64,000 nucleotides of DNA, taken from assembly GCA_047600765.1 (NCBI GenBank), contig JASGKF010000001.1, positions 1,426,001-1,490,000 of the forward strand. Reading direction: 5' to 3'. Below are positions 36,386 through 44,095 of the stretch, piece by piece. Within the stretch, counting starts at the first letter, position 1; every line of letters starts with the position of its first letter. Under the pieces are notes generated by a model, which saw nothing but the letters and a program-made list of their open reading frames with translations, did no database searches and was not told where the DNA came from. Source of the DNA: Viridibacterium sp047600765 (lineage in GTDB: Bacteria; Pseudomonadota; Gammaproteobacteria; Burkholderiales; Rhodocyclaceae). The translations under genes and the position numbers were made by a program.

Positions 36386-38056
36386 TTACTTGAGTTCGAA
36401 TGCGCCCAGGTCAGGCGCAGCGCCCTTGTAGCTGATGCCGACGCTGACACCCTTGTCGACCAGGTTGCTGCTCGACGAGAGGCGGAACAGTGCGGTGTTC
36501 GGCAGCGTGCCATCTGCGTTGCGCGCAGCGGTGGCGAGGCTGGTGTCCACGCTGGCGAAGTCCGAGCTTGCCGTGGCGATGCTGTTCCAGGTGTTGTTGG
36601 TCGACGTCGAATTGGCGATCACGTCAGCGCTCGTGCCGGACAGCGAAGCGTTGTTCTTCAGCGTGTTCTTTTCACCCGAAGCCAGCGTGCCGCCCCAGCT
36701 GAAGTTGATCTTGTTCTTGTAGCCGGTGTTGTTGTACAGCGTCACGCCGCCCGTGTTGTTGTTCTGGTCGAAGCCCTTTCCGGGATGACCGAATGCCACG
36801 GAGTTCTTGATGACGTTGCGCTGCACCGCGCTGTTACCGCCCAGCTTGAAGCCGTTGCCGTTGCCAGCAAACGCGCTGTCGTTCCACAGGTTGATGCCGT
36901 TGCTGAACGCCCAGCTCTTCTCGATGGTGACTGCTTCGGGACTGTCGAAGGTGTCGAACCCGTCATCCGAGTTATTCCACGCGCGGCAGCCGTAGAAGAA
37001 GTTGCCCGGGCCTTGCGTCTGCTTGGACGCGAAGCCGTCGGCCATGCTGCCGTTCTTCTTCGGATCGTAGTTGTTGTAGGCGTCGACGTTGATGACCTTG
37101 GTATACGAGCCACCCTTGTTGATTTCGAGGCCGCTGTTGCGGTTGTTGTAGAAGGCCACGTTCTCGAAGGTGTTGTTGGCGCCCGTCACGTAGGTGCCCT
37201 GGTAGCCGGCACGCGTGATGTCGATGCCCTTGAAGTACCAGTAGTTGCCCGTGAGGTAGAAGCCATACGAATCCTGCAGCCAGGTCTTGTCCGGCCACTG
37301 GAAGTCGATCTTGGCGCGACCGCAGTTGGCCGCCACGAGGTAGATCTTCGCGCTCGACGAACCCGACTGCGACAGCGTGATGGTGTTCTTGGCGCCTGCG
37401 GTGTAGGGGATGCTGTAGGTGCCGGGTTGCAGCAGGACCATCTGGCCGGCGCTCACGGACGACAGCGCGGCGCTGAGGCTCATCGGCGCCGAGAAGCTGG
37501 TGCCTGCACCGCTGCTCGATGCGCTGGGCGTCACGTAGATGACCTTGCTGGCCGTCAGATTGCTGGTCTCGGTGCCGCAGCCGGTCACGTAAGGATCGCT
37601 GCTGACCGACGAGGCCACGCTGGAGCTGCTCGACTTGCTCGACGACGAGCTGCTGGAGACGACGCTGCTCGAGCTCGACGAAGCGACTGAAGAAGCCACG
37701 GAGGAGCTGGACGACGCTACCGACGACGAGGACTTCGAGGAGCTGCTCGATGCCACGCTGCTCGAAGCGACACTGCTCGACGAGCTGGTCGTGGTGCCGG
37801 CATAGGAACACCAGGCCGACGAGGCGAAGGTGTTGCTCGGGAAGTTGCTCGACGAGCAAGCCACGCTGTTGGTGAAGGTGCCGTAGACGAAGCTGCCGGA
37901 CTTGCCCAGCGCGACCGAACGCGTGCCGCTGAAGGAACAGGTCGCGCCAGTGTTCTGGGCGCACTTGGTGTAGCCGGACGGAGCGTCCGAGGCCGCCTGC
38001 GCGCCGCCGGCGAACAGGCTTGCCAGCGCGAAGGCGCCGAGCAGTCTTGCGTACAT
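36386..38056 (-). CDS. Secreted PL9 pectate lyase with N-terminal Cys module
   Basis: 556 residues from ATG 38056, with GAGGAGAC upstream; a longer open frame upstream lacks a signal peptide. Order: signal peptide (ARLLGAFALASLFAGGAQAA); Cys module (GYTKCAQNTGATCSFSGTRS to SSAWCSYAG); a serine/valine linker of about 80 residues; and a PL9 parallel beta-helix of about 370 residues. Family marks are NGSMADGFASKQTQGPGNFF, CRAWNNSDDGFDTFDS and WAFSNG, with the aspartates that bind Ca2+ and the catalytic Lys expected in the ADGFASK region. PL9 enzymes (PelL, Pel9A) cut polygalacturonate or rhamnogalacturonan by beta-elimination. It is divergent from the eCIS operon. Confidence 0.94.
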   Translation of the reverse strand: MYARLLGAFALASLFAGGAQAASDAPSGYTKCAQNTGATCSFSGTRSVALGKSGSFVYGTFTNSVACSSSNFPSNTFASSAWCSYAGTTTSSSSSVASSSVASSSSSKSSSSVASSSSSVASSVASSSSSSVVSSSSSSSKSSSSSVASSVSSDPYVTGCGTETSNLTASKVIYVTPSASSSGAGTSFSAPMSLSAALSSVSAGQMVLLQPGTYSIPYTAGAKNTITLSQSGSSSAKIYLVAANCGRAKIDFQWPDKTWLQDSYGFYLTGNYWYFKGIDITRAGYQGTYVTGANNTFENVAFYNNRNSGLEINKGGSYTKVINVDAYNNYDPKKNGSMADGFASKQTQGPGNFFYGCRAWNNSDDGFDTFDSPEAVTIEKSWAFSNGINLWNDSAFAGNGNGFKLGGNSAVQRNVIKNSVAFGHPGKGFDQNNNTGGVTLYNNTGYKNKINFSWGGTLASGEKNTLKNNASLSGTSADVIANSTSTNNTWNSIATASSDFASVDTSLATAARNADGTLPNTALFRLSSSSNLVDKGVSVGISYKGAAPDLGAFELK

Positions 38057-38643
38057 TGTTGTCTCCTCGATGGTGTGTATGAAGAGCGCAAATGCCATTG
38101 ACCGGCGCCCGCCCTTCTTGTGTGTTGTTCCTGTACCGGACGCCAGCCCGGGGGCTGCCGCTTCGATCAGGCGAGCGCATTCTATAGTTTTTGTGTCGAA
38201 CAAACTATGTGCGCTGCAACGCAACTGCTTGTTCTGCCAGAAGAAGCAAATCGAAGGCCCCACGCGCCGGTGCGTACCGCACCGTTCGCCAGTCGCTCCC
38301 CCGAGGGAGGGACCAGGGCCCGTCACCGCCCTGCAATGACTGCGTGAGAGCGTTGTTGTGACGAAATCGCATGGGTGACAACAGCCTTCACAGCCTGTTT
38401 GCCCGATTGGACAGAACGCTCCTGCCCCTTCGGTCATAGCGCCTAAAAGAACGCGGGCCTACGCTTCGCAACAGAATTTAACAATCAGCACGCACAGTCG
38501 TGACAGAGAGAGTCAGATTCCTGGCCGGGCATTGCGCCCGCGCCTTGCAGCCTGTCGTCCTCCAGATCCTGTCGTGACCCTGCGGTTCTTGCCGCGCGAG
38601 ATGCTGCCCCTGCCGGGCGGTCCGAAGAGGGAGTTGGAGATCG
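38057..38643. other. Divergent intergenic region between PL9 and the eCIS operon
   Basis: About 590 bp with no gene I can support. It must carry the PL9 promoter on the left and the eCIS promoter on the right. The left part has a palindromic site (listed separately). In the right part GAGGGAGTTGGAG (38628-38640) is the ribosome-binding region of the first eCIS gene. I found no -35/-10 pair with good spacing for either gene. The eCIS leader may be 200 bp or more, leaving room for regulation. Confidence 0.5.
38184..38208. promoter_or_regulatory. Palindromic site upstream of the PL9 gene
   Basis: ATAGTTT (38184-38190) and AAACTAT (38202-38208) form a perfect inverted repeat around 11 bp. It lies about 130 bp before the PL9 start and overlaps a TATAGA -10-like box on the minus strand. 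It could be a repressor site of the pectin regulon, but I see no second clear copy before the other pectinase genes. Confidence 0.35.
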
Positions 38644-39231
38644 ATGCTTGACCAGGCCATCCGCTTTCTTGCCGATACCGCCAACACGCATCTGCGCAAC
38701 CGCGGGCTGACGAGTACCAATGTCGGTGAAGTGATCGTCGGCCAGCTCGTCGACGACACCGGCAAATGGGCCATCGCGCCCGACAACATCGGCATGACCC
38801 TCGTGAACATCGAGGAAGACCGCGTCATGCGCTCCCAGCTGCCGGACTACGCCTACGTCGGCGGCAGCCAGGTGCTGCTGCAGCCCGAGCTCAAGCTCAA
38901 TCTCACCGTGTTGTTCCACGCACGCCCCTCGGTGGGCATCGGCAAGTACGAACAGTCACTGCGCTTCCTGTCGAACCTGCTGACTTTCTTCCAGGCCCAC
39001 CCCGTCTTCACGCCTGACGAATACCCCGCGCTCGATCCGCACATCGACAAGCTGCTCGTCGAGATGCTCGCGTTGTCGACCGAGCAACTCAACCAGATCT
39101 GGGCCTACCTGGGCAGCAAGTACCTGCCCTCCGTGGCCTACCGAGTACGCATGGTGGTGCTGCAGGACATCGAGCCGCTGGCCATCGGCAAACCCATCAC
39201 CGACATCGAAACCGCGCTGGGCAACAAATGA
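38644..39231 (+). CDS. eCIS cap/terminator protein, DUF4255 (Pvc16/Afp16 N-terminal type)
   Basis: 195 residues starting MLDQAIRFLADTANTHLRNR. It matches the DUF4255/Pvc16 family, whose members end the growing tube and sheath of contractile injection systems, like phage tail terminator proteins. Typical parts are NIGMTLVNIEEDRVMRSQLP, the KLNLTVLFHARP strand and the late IWAYLGSKYLPSVAYRVRMV stretch. It is the first gene of the cluster, as in many eCIS loci. GGAG lies about 6 bp upstream, and the next gene overlaps by 4 bp (ATGA), so they are coupled. Confidence 0.9.
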   Translation: MLDQAIRFLADTANTHLRNRGLTSTNVGEVIVGQLVDDTGKWAIAPDNIGMTLVNIEEDRVMRSQLPDYAYVGGSQVLLQPELKLNLTVLFHARPSVGIGKYEQSLRFLSNLLTFFQAHPVFTPDEYPALDPHIDKLLVEMLALSTEQLNQIWAYLGSKYLPSVAYRVRMVVLQDIEPLAIGKPITDIETALGNK

Positions 39232-40229
39232 AGATAAGCTTCTCTCCGCTGGCGACTGTCAGCATCGCGCACGACTACTACAGCGAAGCCTGTCGGGACA
39301 TCGAATTCGTGCCGACCGAGCGCACACGCGAACGCATGCGTGCCGGCCGCGTCATCGCGCGCATGCTCGAAGGCCGGCTGCATCTGCTCTATGAGACCGA
39401 GTCCGCCAAGATCCCCGTCAGCGACATCGCCGGCGAAACGCTCTATTTCGCGCTGCGTTTGCAGAGCACCCGTTTCTCCAACATCACCGAACCCCTGCTC
39501 GGTGATTCACGCCTGACTCCGTTGTTCAGCAACACGAGCAGCCCGACCGCACTCGATGCCCCCCTCGGCGTGACGATCGCAGCAGGGCTACACGCCCACA
39601 CGCCGCTGTCGAGCACACGGCCCGTCACGCTGCGCCTGTTCGACACTGCAGACAACCTCATCGACGCGCGCCTTGTCAGTGACGACGTCGCCAGCTACGA
39701 CCTGCGCACGCTGCCCACCGGGCGCTACCGCATCGAGGAAGACTACGGCGCAGGCGTCATCGAACAACGCCCGCTGCTGATCGACGCCGAGCTACGTGAC
39801 ACCGGCGCCTGGGGCGTGCTGGCCATCCGCATCGGCGGCGGCTTCTACGCCACACCGCCAGACTTCACGCTGGCCTTCGCCGCACGCAGCGAGCCGCTGC
39901 GCTACTACATCGTCACGCGCAACTGGACGGCTGAGGAAGTCGCCGCCCTGCACATCGTCGACGAAGGCGCGGCCAGCGAAGGTCGCCCACCCATTGTTTT
40001 TGCAGCCGTACCGGAACCCCTGCCGGACGACTTCATCCAGAAATCGCTGCTCGGGGACAGCAGCGCCGACATTGTCGTTTTCCAGTCCCAATCAGCTGTA
40101 GCGCGGCGGGAGCGCGGTCTGAAGAAGTTGAATCTGAACCGCAGTACGACCGTCCTGATCGAGCACCTGCCGCTGCCGGGCCCTGAGCGGGCGAAGGCAG
40201 ATCTTATTGTCCATCTCTCCAAACCCTGA
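39228..40229 (+). CDS. eCIS-associated protein of unknown function
   Basis: 333 residues, overlapping the cap gene by 4 bp and ending 8 bp before the sheath gene, so it is surely part of the eCIS operon. I do not recognise a named domain. The N-terminal third is mixed (FSPLATVSIAHDYYSEACRD). The middle looks like one or two beta-sandwich domains (TRPVTLRLFDTADNLIDARL, LRTLPTGRYRIEEDYGAG, LLIDAELRDTGAWGVLAIRI). There is no signal peptide and no catalytic motif. A structural part of the particle or an assembly factor at the cap end are possible. The name is by position only. Confidence 0.8.
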   Translation: MKISFSPLATVSIAHDYYSEACRDIEFVPTERTRERMRAGRVIARMLEGRLHLLYETESAKIPVSDIAGETLYFALRLQSTRFSNITEPLLGDSRLTPLFSNTSSPTALDAPLGVTIAAGLHAHTPLSSTRPVTLRLFDTADNLIDARLVSDDVASYDLRTLPTGRYRIEEDYGAGVIEQRPLLIDAELRDTGAWGVLAIRIGGGFYATPPDFTLAFAARSEPLRYYIVTRNWTAEEVAALHIVDEGAASEGRPPIVFAAVPEPLPDDFIQKSLLGDSSADIVVFQSQSAVARRERGLKKLNLNRSTTVLIEHLPLPGPERAKADLIVHLSKP

Positions 40230-40237
40230 GGCCCAAC

Positions 40238-42203
40238 ATGCCAACCTACAAGACTCCCGACGTTTACGTTGAAGAAATCTCCGTCTTCCCGCCTTCGGTT
40301 GCCGAAGTCGAAACGGCCATCCCTGCATTCGTGGGCTACACGCAGTTCGCGCGTCGCATCGTTCGACGGCGACCTCGTCGGCACACCGACGCGCATCAAG
40401 TCCCTTCTCGAATACGAAGCGCTGTACGGCTACGGCCCAGCCATCGCCGTCACCGAGGTCGTGCTCGACGACAACAACAACTTCGTCAGCTCCGCGATCA
40501 GCTCGAACTTCTACTTCTACGACAGCCTGCGCCTGTTCTTCGACAACGGCGGCGGCGACTGCTACATCGTGTCGGTGAAGGCCAACAACTACGCCACGCA
40601 GCCGGATCGCGACGAGCTGATCGCTGGCGTCAAGGCCGTCAAGAAGTTCGACGAGCCGACCATCCTGCTGTTCCCGGATGCCGCCGGCCTCGACGCCGAC
40701 AAGCTGTCCGCCGTGCAGAAGGAAGCCCTCAAGCAATGCGGCGAACTGGGTGACCGTGTCGCCGTGCTCGACACCATCCGCACCGATGCGCTGGGCAGCG
40801 CCTTCCGCGACAAGATCGGCATCAACAGCCTCAAGTACGGCGCCGCCTACACGCCCTGGCTCAAGCTCAACTACAGCAAGAACGTCGGCTACGCCAACAT
40901 CAAGAACGCGCTCAAGAAGGGCGGCTCCAGCGTCACGCTGCAGAGCCTGACTTCGGACGCCGGCCTGCTCGCGCTGATGAAGACCATCGATGACGCACAG
41001 GCCGACATCACCGGCTTCGCGGCGCGTATCAACACCGCGACGGGTGCCATCGGCAAGAGCATCTCGGCCCAGCAGGCCGAGCTGATGAACACCTACCGCT
41101 CGACCCCCACCGCCGCGAACATGCAGAACCTGTTCGGCTACCTCTACCGCATGGCCGAGCTTGTCGACGGTGGCGTCATCGCCGGCACGCCCTTCGTGCA
41201 TGGCAAGCTGAAGGACGATGCCGCTGCCAGCATCACCAGCACCCTCAAGACGGCTTACACCAACCTCATCGCCTTCGAGAAGGAACTCAGTGCCCGCATG
41301 GCTGCAGCGCCGGCCCCCGGCCCCTTCGCCTACACCGTGCAATGGGACGTCGGCTCGGACCCCAGCGCAGCTGAATGGGGTGGCATCTTCGGCGGCTCCT
41401 CACCCGCAGCCAGCACCACCGGCATCGCTGCCGCCCTCGACGAAGAGCTCGAACTGCTCAATGCAGCCCTGCCCTTCATCAACGCCGCATTCTCCGCAGT
41501 CAGCGGCGTCATCAGCAGCCTCGTGAGCGCAGCCAGCAGCTATCGCAGCACCGCCGAACAGGCCCTGCTCGAAAACTTCGGCGTCTACGCCAACCTCATC
41601 AAGGGCATCAACAACACGCTCACCAGCTGCCCGCCCAGCGGCGCCATCGCCGGCATCTACTCACTGGTCGATAACCAGCGCGGCGTCTGGAAGGCCCCGG
41701 CCAACGTCAGCCTCAACAGCGTGATCGGCCCTGAAGTGAACTTCGACACCTCCGACACCGACGGCCTCAACGTTGACACGGTGGCCGGCAAGTCGATCAA
41801 CGCCATCCGCGCCTTCGCCGGCAAGGGCACGCTGATCTGGGGTGCGCGCACCCTGGCGGGCAACGACAACGAATGGCGCTACGTGTCGGTACGCCGCTTC
41901 TTCAACATGGTGGAAGAGTCGGTCAAGAAGTTGACCTACTGGGCCGTGTTCGAACCCAACGACGCGAATACCTGGGTCAAGGTGCGCGGCATGATCGAGA
42001 ACTACCTGACGCAGAAGTGGCGTGAGGGTGCGCTGGCTGGTGCAGCACCCAAGGACGCCTTCTTCGTGCGCTGCGGCCTCGGCGTGACGATGAACGCACA
42101 GGACATTCTCGAGGGTCGCATGATCGTGCAGATCGGCATGGCTGTCGTGCGTCCGGCGGAATTCATCATCCTGCAGTTCTCGCACAAGCTGCAGACCTCG
42201 TGA
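40238..42203 (+). CDS. eCIS contractile sheath protein; needs a +1 frame change near 40361
   Basis: The first 41 codons from ATG 40238 give the classic sheath start MPTYKTPDVYVEEISVFPPS, then AIPAFVGYTQ. The same frame then runs into arginine-rich nonsense and stops at 40753. The sheath continues one base later (DGDLVGTPTRIKSLLEYEAL) and runs to 42203. A +1 change at ATC-GTT-CGA-C (40358-40367) joins them into about 654 residues. C-terminal hallmarks are intact: CPPSGAIAGIYSLVDNQRGV, WKAPANVSL, LIWGARTLAGNDNEWRYVSV and WAVFEPND. It is longer than simple sheaths because of a middle insertion of about 200 residues (about 41000-41600). The sheath contracts to drive the tube into the target cell. 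Without the frame change no sheath, and no particle, could be made. Confidence 0.88.
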
Positions 42204-42253
42204 TGTGCCTCTGAGCCCACATCCTTTCACCCAACATTCAAGGACACATCATC

Positions 42254-42688
42254 ATGCCCGCACAGTATCCCTTGCCCGTCTTCCACTTCACCGTGCAGTG
42301 GGGCGGCACCCGTATCGGCTTCTCCGAAGTCTCCGGCCTCACGCAGGAAAACCAGGCCATCGAATATCGCGACGGCTCCTTCCCCGAGTACTCGTCGATC
42401 AAGATGCCCGGCCTGCGCAAGTTCAGCAACATCACGCTCAAGCGCGGCATCGTCAAGAGCGACAACGACTTCTTCAAGTGGCTGTTGACGGTCAAGCTCA
42501 ACACCGTCGAGCGTCGCGATGTCGTCATCAGCCTGCTCAACGAAAAGCACGAGCCCGTGATGGTGTGGAAGGCGCAGAACGCCTTCCCGGTGAAAGTGGA
42601 AGGCCCCGGTCTGAAGGCTTCCGGCAACGAAGTGGCCATCGAGTCCATCGAGCTGGCGCACGAAGGCCTGGAACTGCAGAACGACTGA
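42254..42688 (+). CDS. eCIS inner tube protein 1 (gp19 family)
   Basis: 144 residues, the usual size of phage T4 gp19/Hcp-like tube subunits. The start PAQYPLPVFHFTVQWGGTRI and GFSEVSGLTQENQAIEYRDG are family hallmarks, as are KRGIVKSDNDFFKWLLTVKL and the end VAIESIELAHEGLEL. Subunits stack as hexameric rings to form the rigid tube. It follows the sheath gene by 50 bp, with AAGGAC upstream of the ATG. Its acid-rich C-terminus and the presence of a second tube gene fit eCIS loci, where one variant builds the main tube and another starts it at the baseplate. Confidence 0.93.
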   Translation: MPAQYPLPVFHFTVQWGGTRIGFSEVSGLTQENQAIEYRDGSFPEYSSIKMPGLRKFSNITLKRGIVKSDNDFFKWLLTVKLNTVERRDVVISLLNEKHEPVMVWKAQNAFPVKVEGPGLKASGNEVAIESIELAHEGLELQND

Positions 42689-42786
42689 CACAGCCGGTCT
42701 GACCGGGAGCTGGCGGACTTGCGGCGTACGCGCTGCAAGACCCCGCTCGGCCCCGGCCCGCCTCCGCACACCTACACACCATCGCC

Positions 42787-43233
42787 ATGGCCAACTATTA
42801 CCCTCCTGTCGGCTTCCACTTCAAGGTGCAGGTCAATGACTTGCCGCCGAATGACCACGACGTGCGCTTCACCGAAGTCGGTGGGCTCAGCCGCGAGATG
42901 GCCACGGAAGAAATCGCCGAGGGTGGCGAGAACCGCTTCATCCAGAAGTACCCGCTGCGCGCCAAGTACCCGGAGCTGGTGCTCAAGCGCGGCCTGCTGC
43001 ACAACTCCGAAGTGTGGAAGTGGATGCGCGAGTGCATCGAGGACTACCAGATCACGCCCAAGAACATCGACGTGATGCTGCTCAACGAGAACCACGATCC
43101 GCTGATGACCTGGCACCTGGTCAACGCCTACCCCACCAAGTGGTCGGTGTCTGACCTCAACGCCAACACCAACGCCGTGGTCATCGAAACGCTGCAGCTG
43201 TACTACCAGTACTTCACCGTTGACAAGTCCTGA
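42787..43233 (+). CDS. eCIS inner tube protein 2 (gp19 family)
   Basis: 148 residues and a clear paralogue of the gene before it: YPPVGFHFKVQVNDLPPNDH, VRFTEVGGLSREMATEEIAE, LVLKRGLLHNSEVWKWMREC and NAVVIETLQLYYQYF match the tube fold. In better studied systems (Afp, PVC) the second tube protein forms the first rings above the spike and adaptor, so this may be the tube-initiation subunit. About 98 bp separate it from tube 1, with no clear gene between. It lies before DUF5908 and the LysM adaptor gene, the expected order. Confidence 0.92.
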   Translation: MANYYPPVGFHFKVQVNDLPPNDHDVRFTEVGGLSREMATEEIAEGGENRFIQKYPLRAKYPELVLKRGLLHNSEVWKWMRECIEDYQITPKNIDVMLLNENHDPLMTWHLVNAYPTKWSVSDLNANTNAVVIETLQLYYQYFTVDKS

Positions 43234-43247
43234 GACAGGAACACACC

Positions 43248-43409
43248 ATGCCCATCATCGTCGACGAAGTCGTCATCTCGGTAGAAGTCAGCAACCAGGC
43301 TGCTGGCGGCGGCAGTGCGCCGCCCTCGGCCAGCGAAGGCAAGCAGGACGTCGTGGCCGAATGCGTCGAGCGCGTGCTCGAAATCCTGCGGGATCGCGAG
43401 GAGCGCTGA
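43248..43409 (+). CDS. DUF5908 small eCIS protein
   Basis: A 53-residue gene: MPIIVDEVVISVEVSNQAAG at the start and VVAECVERVLEILRDREER at the end, joined by a Gly/Ser/Pro linker. This two-part pattern (a short hydrophobic strand, a flexible middle and an amphipathic C-terminal helix) is that of DUF5908, found in the same place in many eCIS clusters. AGGAAC lies just before the ATG, and the LysM gene follows after 3 bp. It may be a small baseplate or tube plug; the role is not established. Confidence 0.85.
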   Translation: MPIIVDEVVISVEVSNQAAGGGSAPPSASEGKQDVVAECVERVLEILRDREER

Positions 43410-43412
43410 GCC

Positions 43413-44087
43413 ATGGACAGCCCGCAACGCGGTCAACTCGAAAAGCTGAAGATCTTTGCCCACACGGCACCCGATTGCTCGGATGCCGCCATCGGCAGCT
43501 TCGAAGCCTATGTGAATCCCAACGAGATCACGCTCGCCTACGAAGTCGAGTACGACGCCGCGCAAGGCTCCGGCACCACCGGCAGCCGCATGAACTTCAA
43601 GAAGATGAAGCCGGGCGACCTGTCGCTGACCTTCTTCATCGACGGCACGGGCGCCAATGGCAAAGTCATCGACGTACAGAAGAAGATCGAAGAATTCCAG
43701 ACGGTGACGATGTACAACGGCGACATCCACCGCACCAACTACCTCAAGATCTGCTGGGGCACGCTCACCGTCAAGAAGTGCGTGCTCAAGAACGCCTCCA
43801 TCGCCTACAAGATGTTCCGCTCCGATGGTGTGCCACTGCGCGCCATCATCACTGCGAGCTTCATCGACACGGCCGACGACAAGACGCGCGTCGCCATGGC
43901 GCAAGACCAGTCGCCCGATCTGACGCACAAGCGCGTCTTCAAGGCCGGCGACAAGCTGCCGACGATGTGCCACGAAATCTACGGCGACCCGCGCCTGTAC
44001 CTGCGTGTTGCTGCCGCCAACGGCATCGACGACATCCGCAACATCGCGCCCGGCACGCAGATCTACTTCCCGCCGCTGGAGAAGTGA
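43413..44087 (+). CDS. LysM-containing tube-baseplate adaptor (Afp7/Pvc7 type)
   Basis: 224 residues. The N-terminal 150 residues form a beta-rich tail-adaptor domain (FEAYVNPNEITLAYEVEYDA; MKPGDLSLTFFIDGTG). The C-terminal 50 residues are a LysM-type module (VFKAGDKLPTMCHEIYGDPR and later IRNIAPGTQIYFPP). Phage gp53 and Afp7/Pvc7 share this layout and join the tube to the spike. It lies directly before the spike gene, as expected. The LysM in these proteins is structural and need not bind peptidoglycan. ATG 43413 follows the DUF5908 stop by 3 bp. Confidence 0.9.
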   Translation: MDSPQRGQLEKLKIFAHTAPDCSDAAIGSFEAYVNPNEITLAYEVEYDAAQGSGTTGSRMNFKKMKPGDLSLTFFIDGTGANGKVIDVQKKIEEFQTVTMYNGDIHRTNYLKICWGTLTVKKCVLKNASIAYKMFRSDGVPLRAIITASFIDTADDKTRVAMAQDQSPDLTHKRVFKAGDKLPTMCHEIYGDPRLYLRVAAANGIDDIRNIAPGTQIYFPPLEK

Positions 44088-44095
44088 GCGAAACC

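Noticed and set aside
42689..42786. A small gene between the two tube genes
   Set aside because: No start with a ribosome-binding site and no conserved short protein; treated as a spacer.
43220..44095. Upstream extension of the VgrG-like frame
   Set aside because: It overlaps the DUF5908 and LysM genes and is not protein-like; ATG 44096 fits the family.
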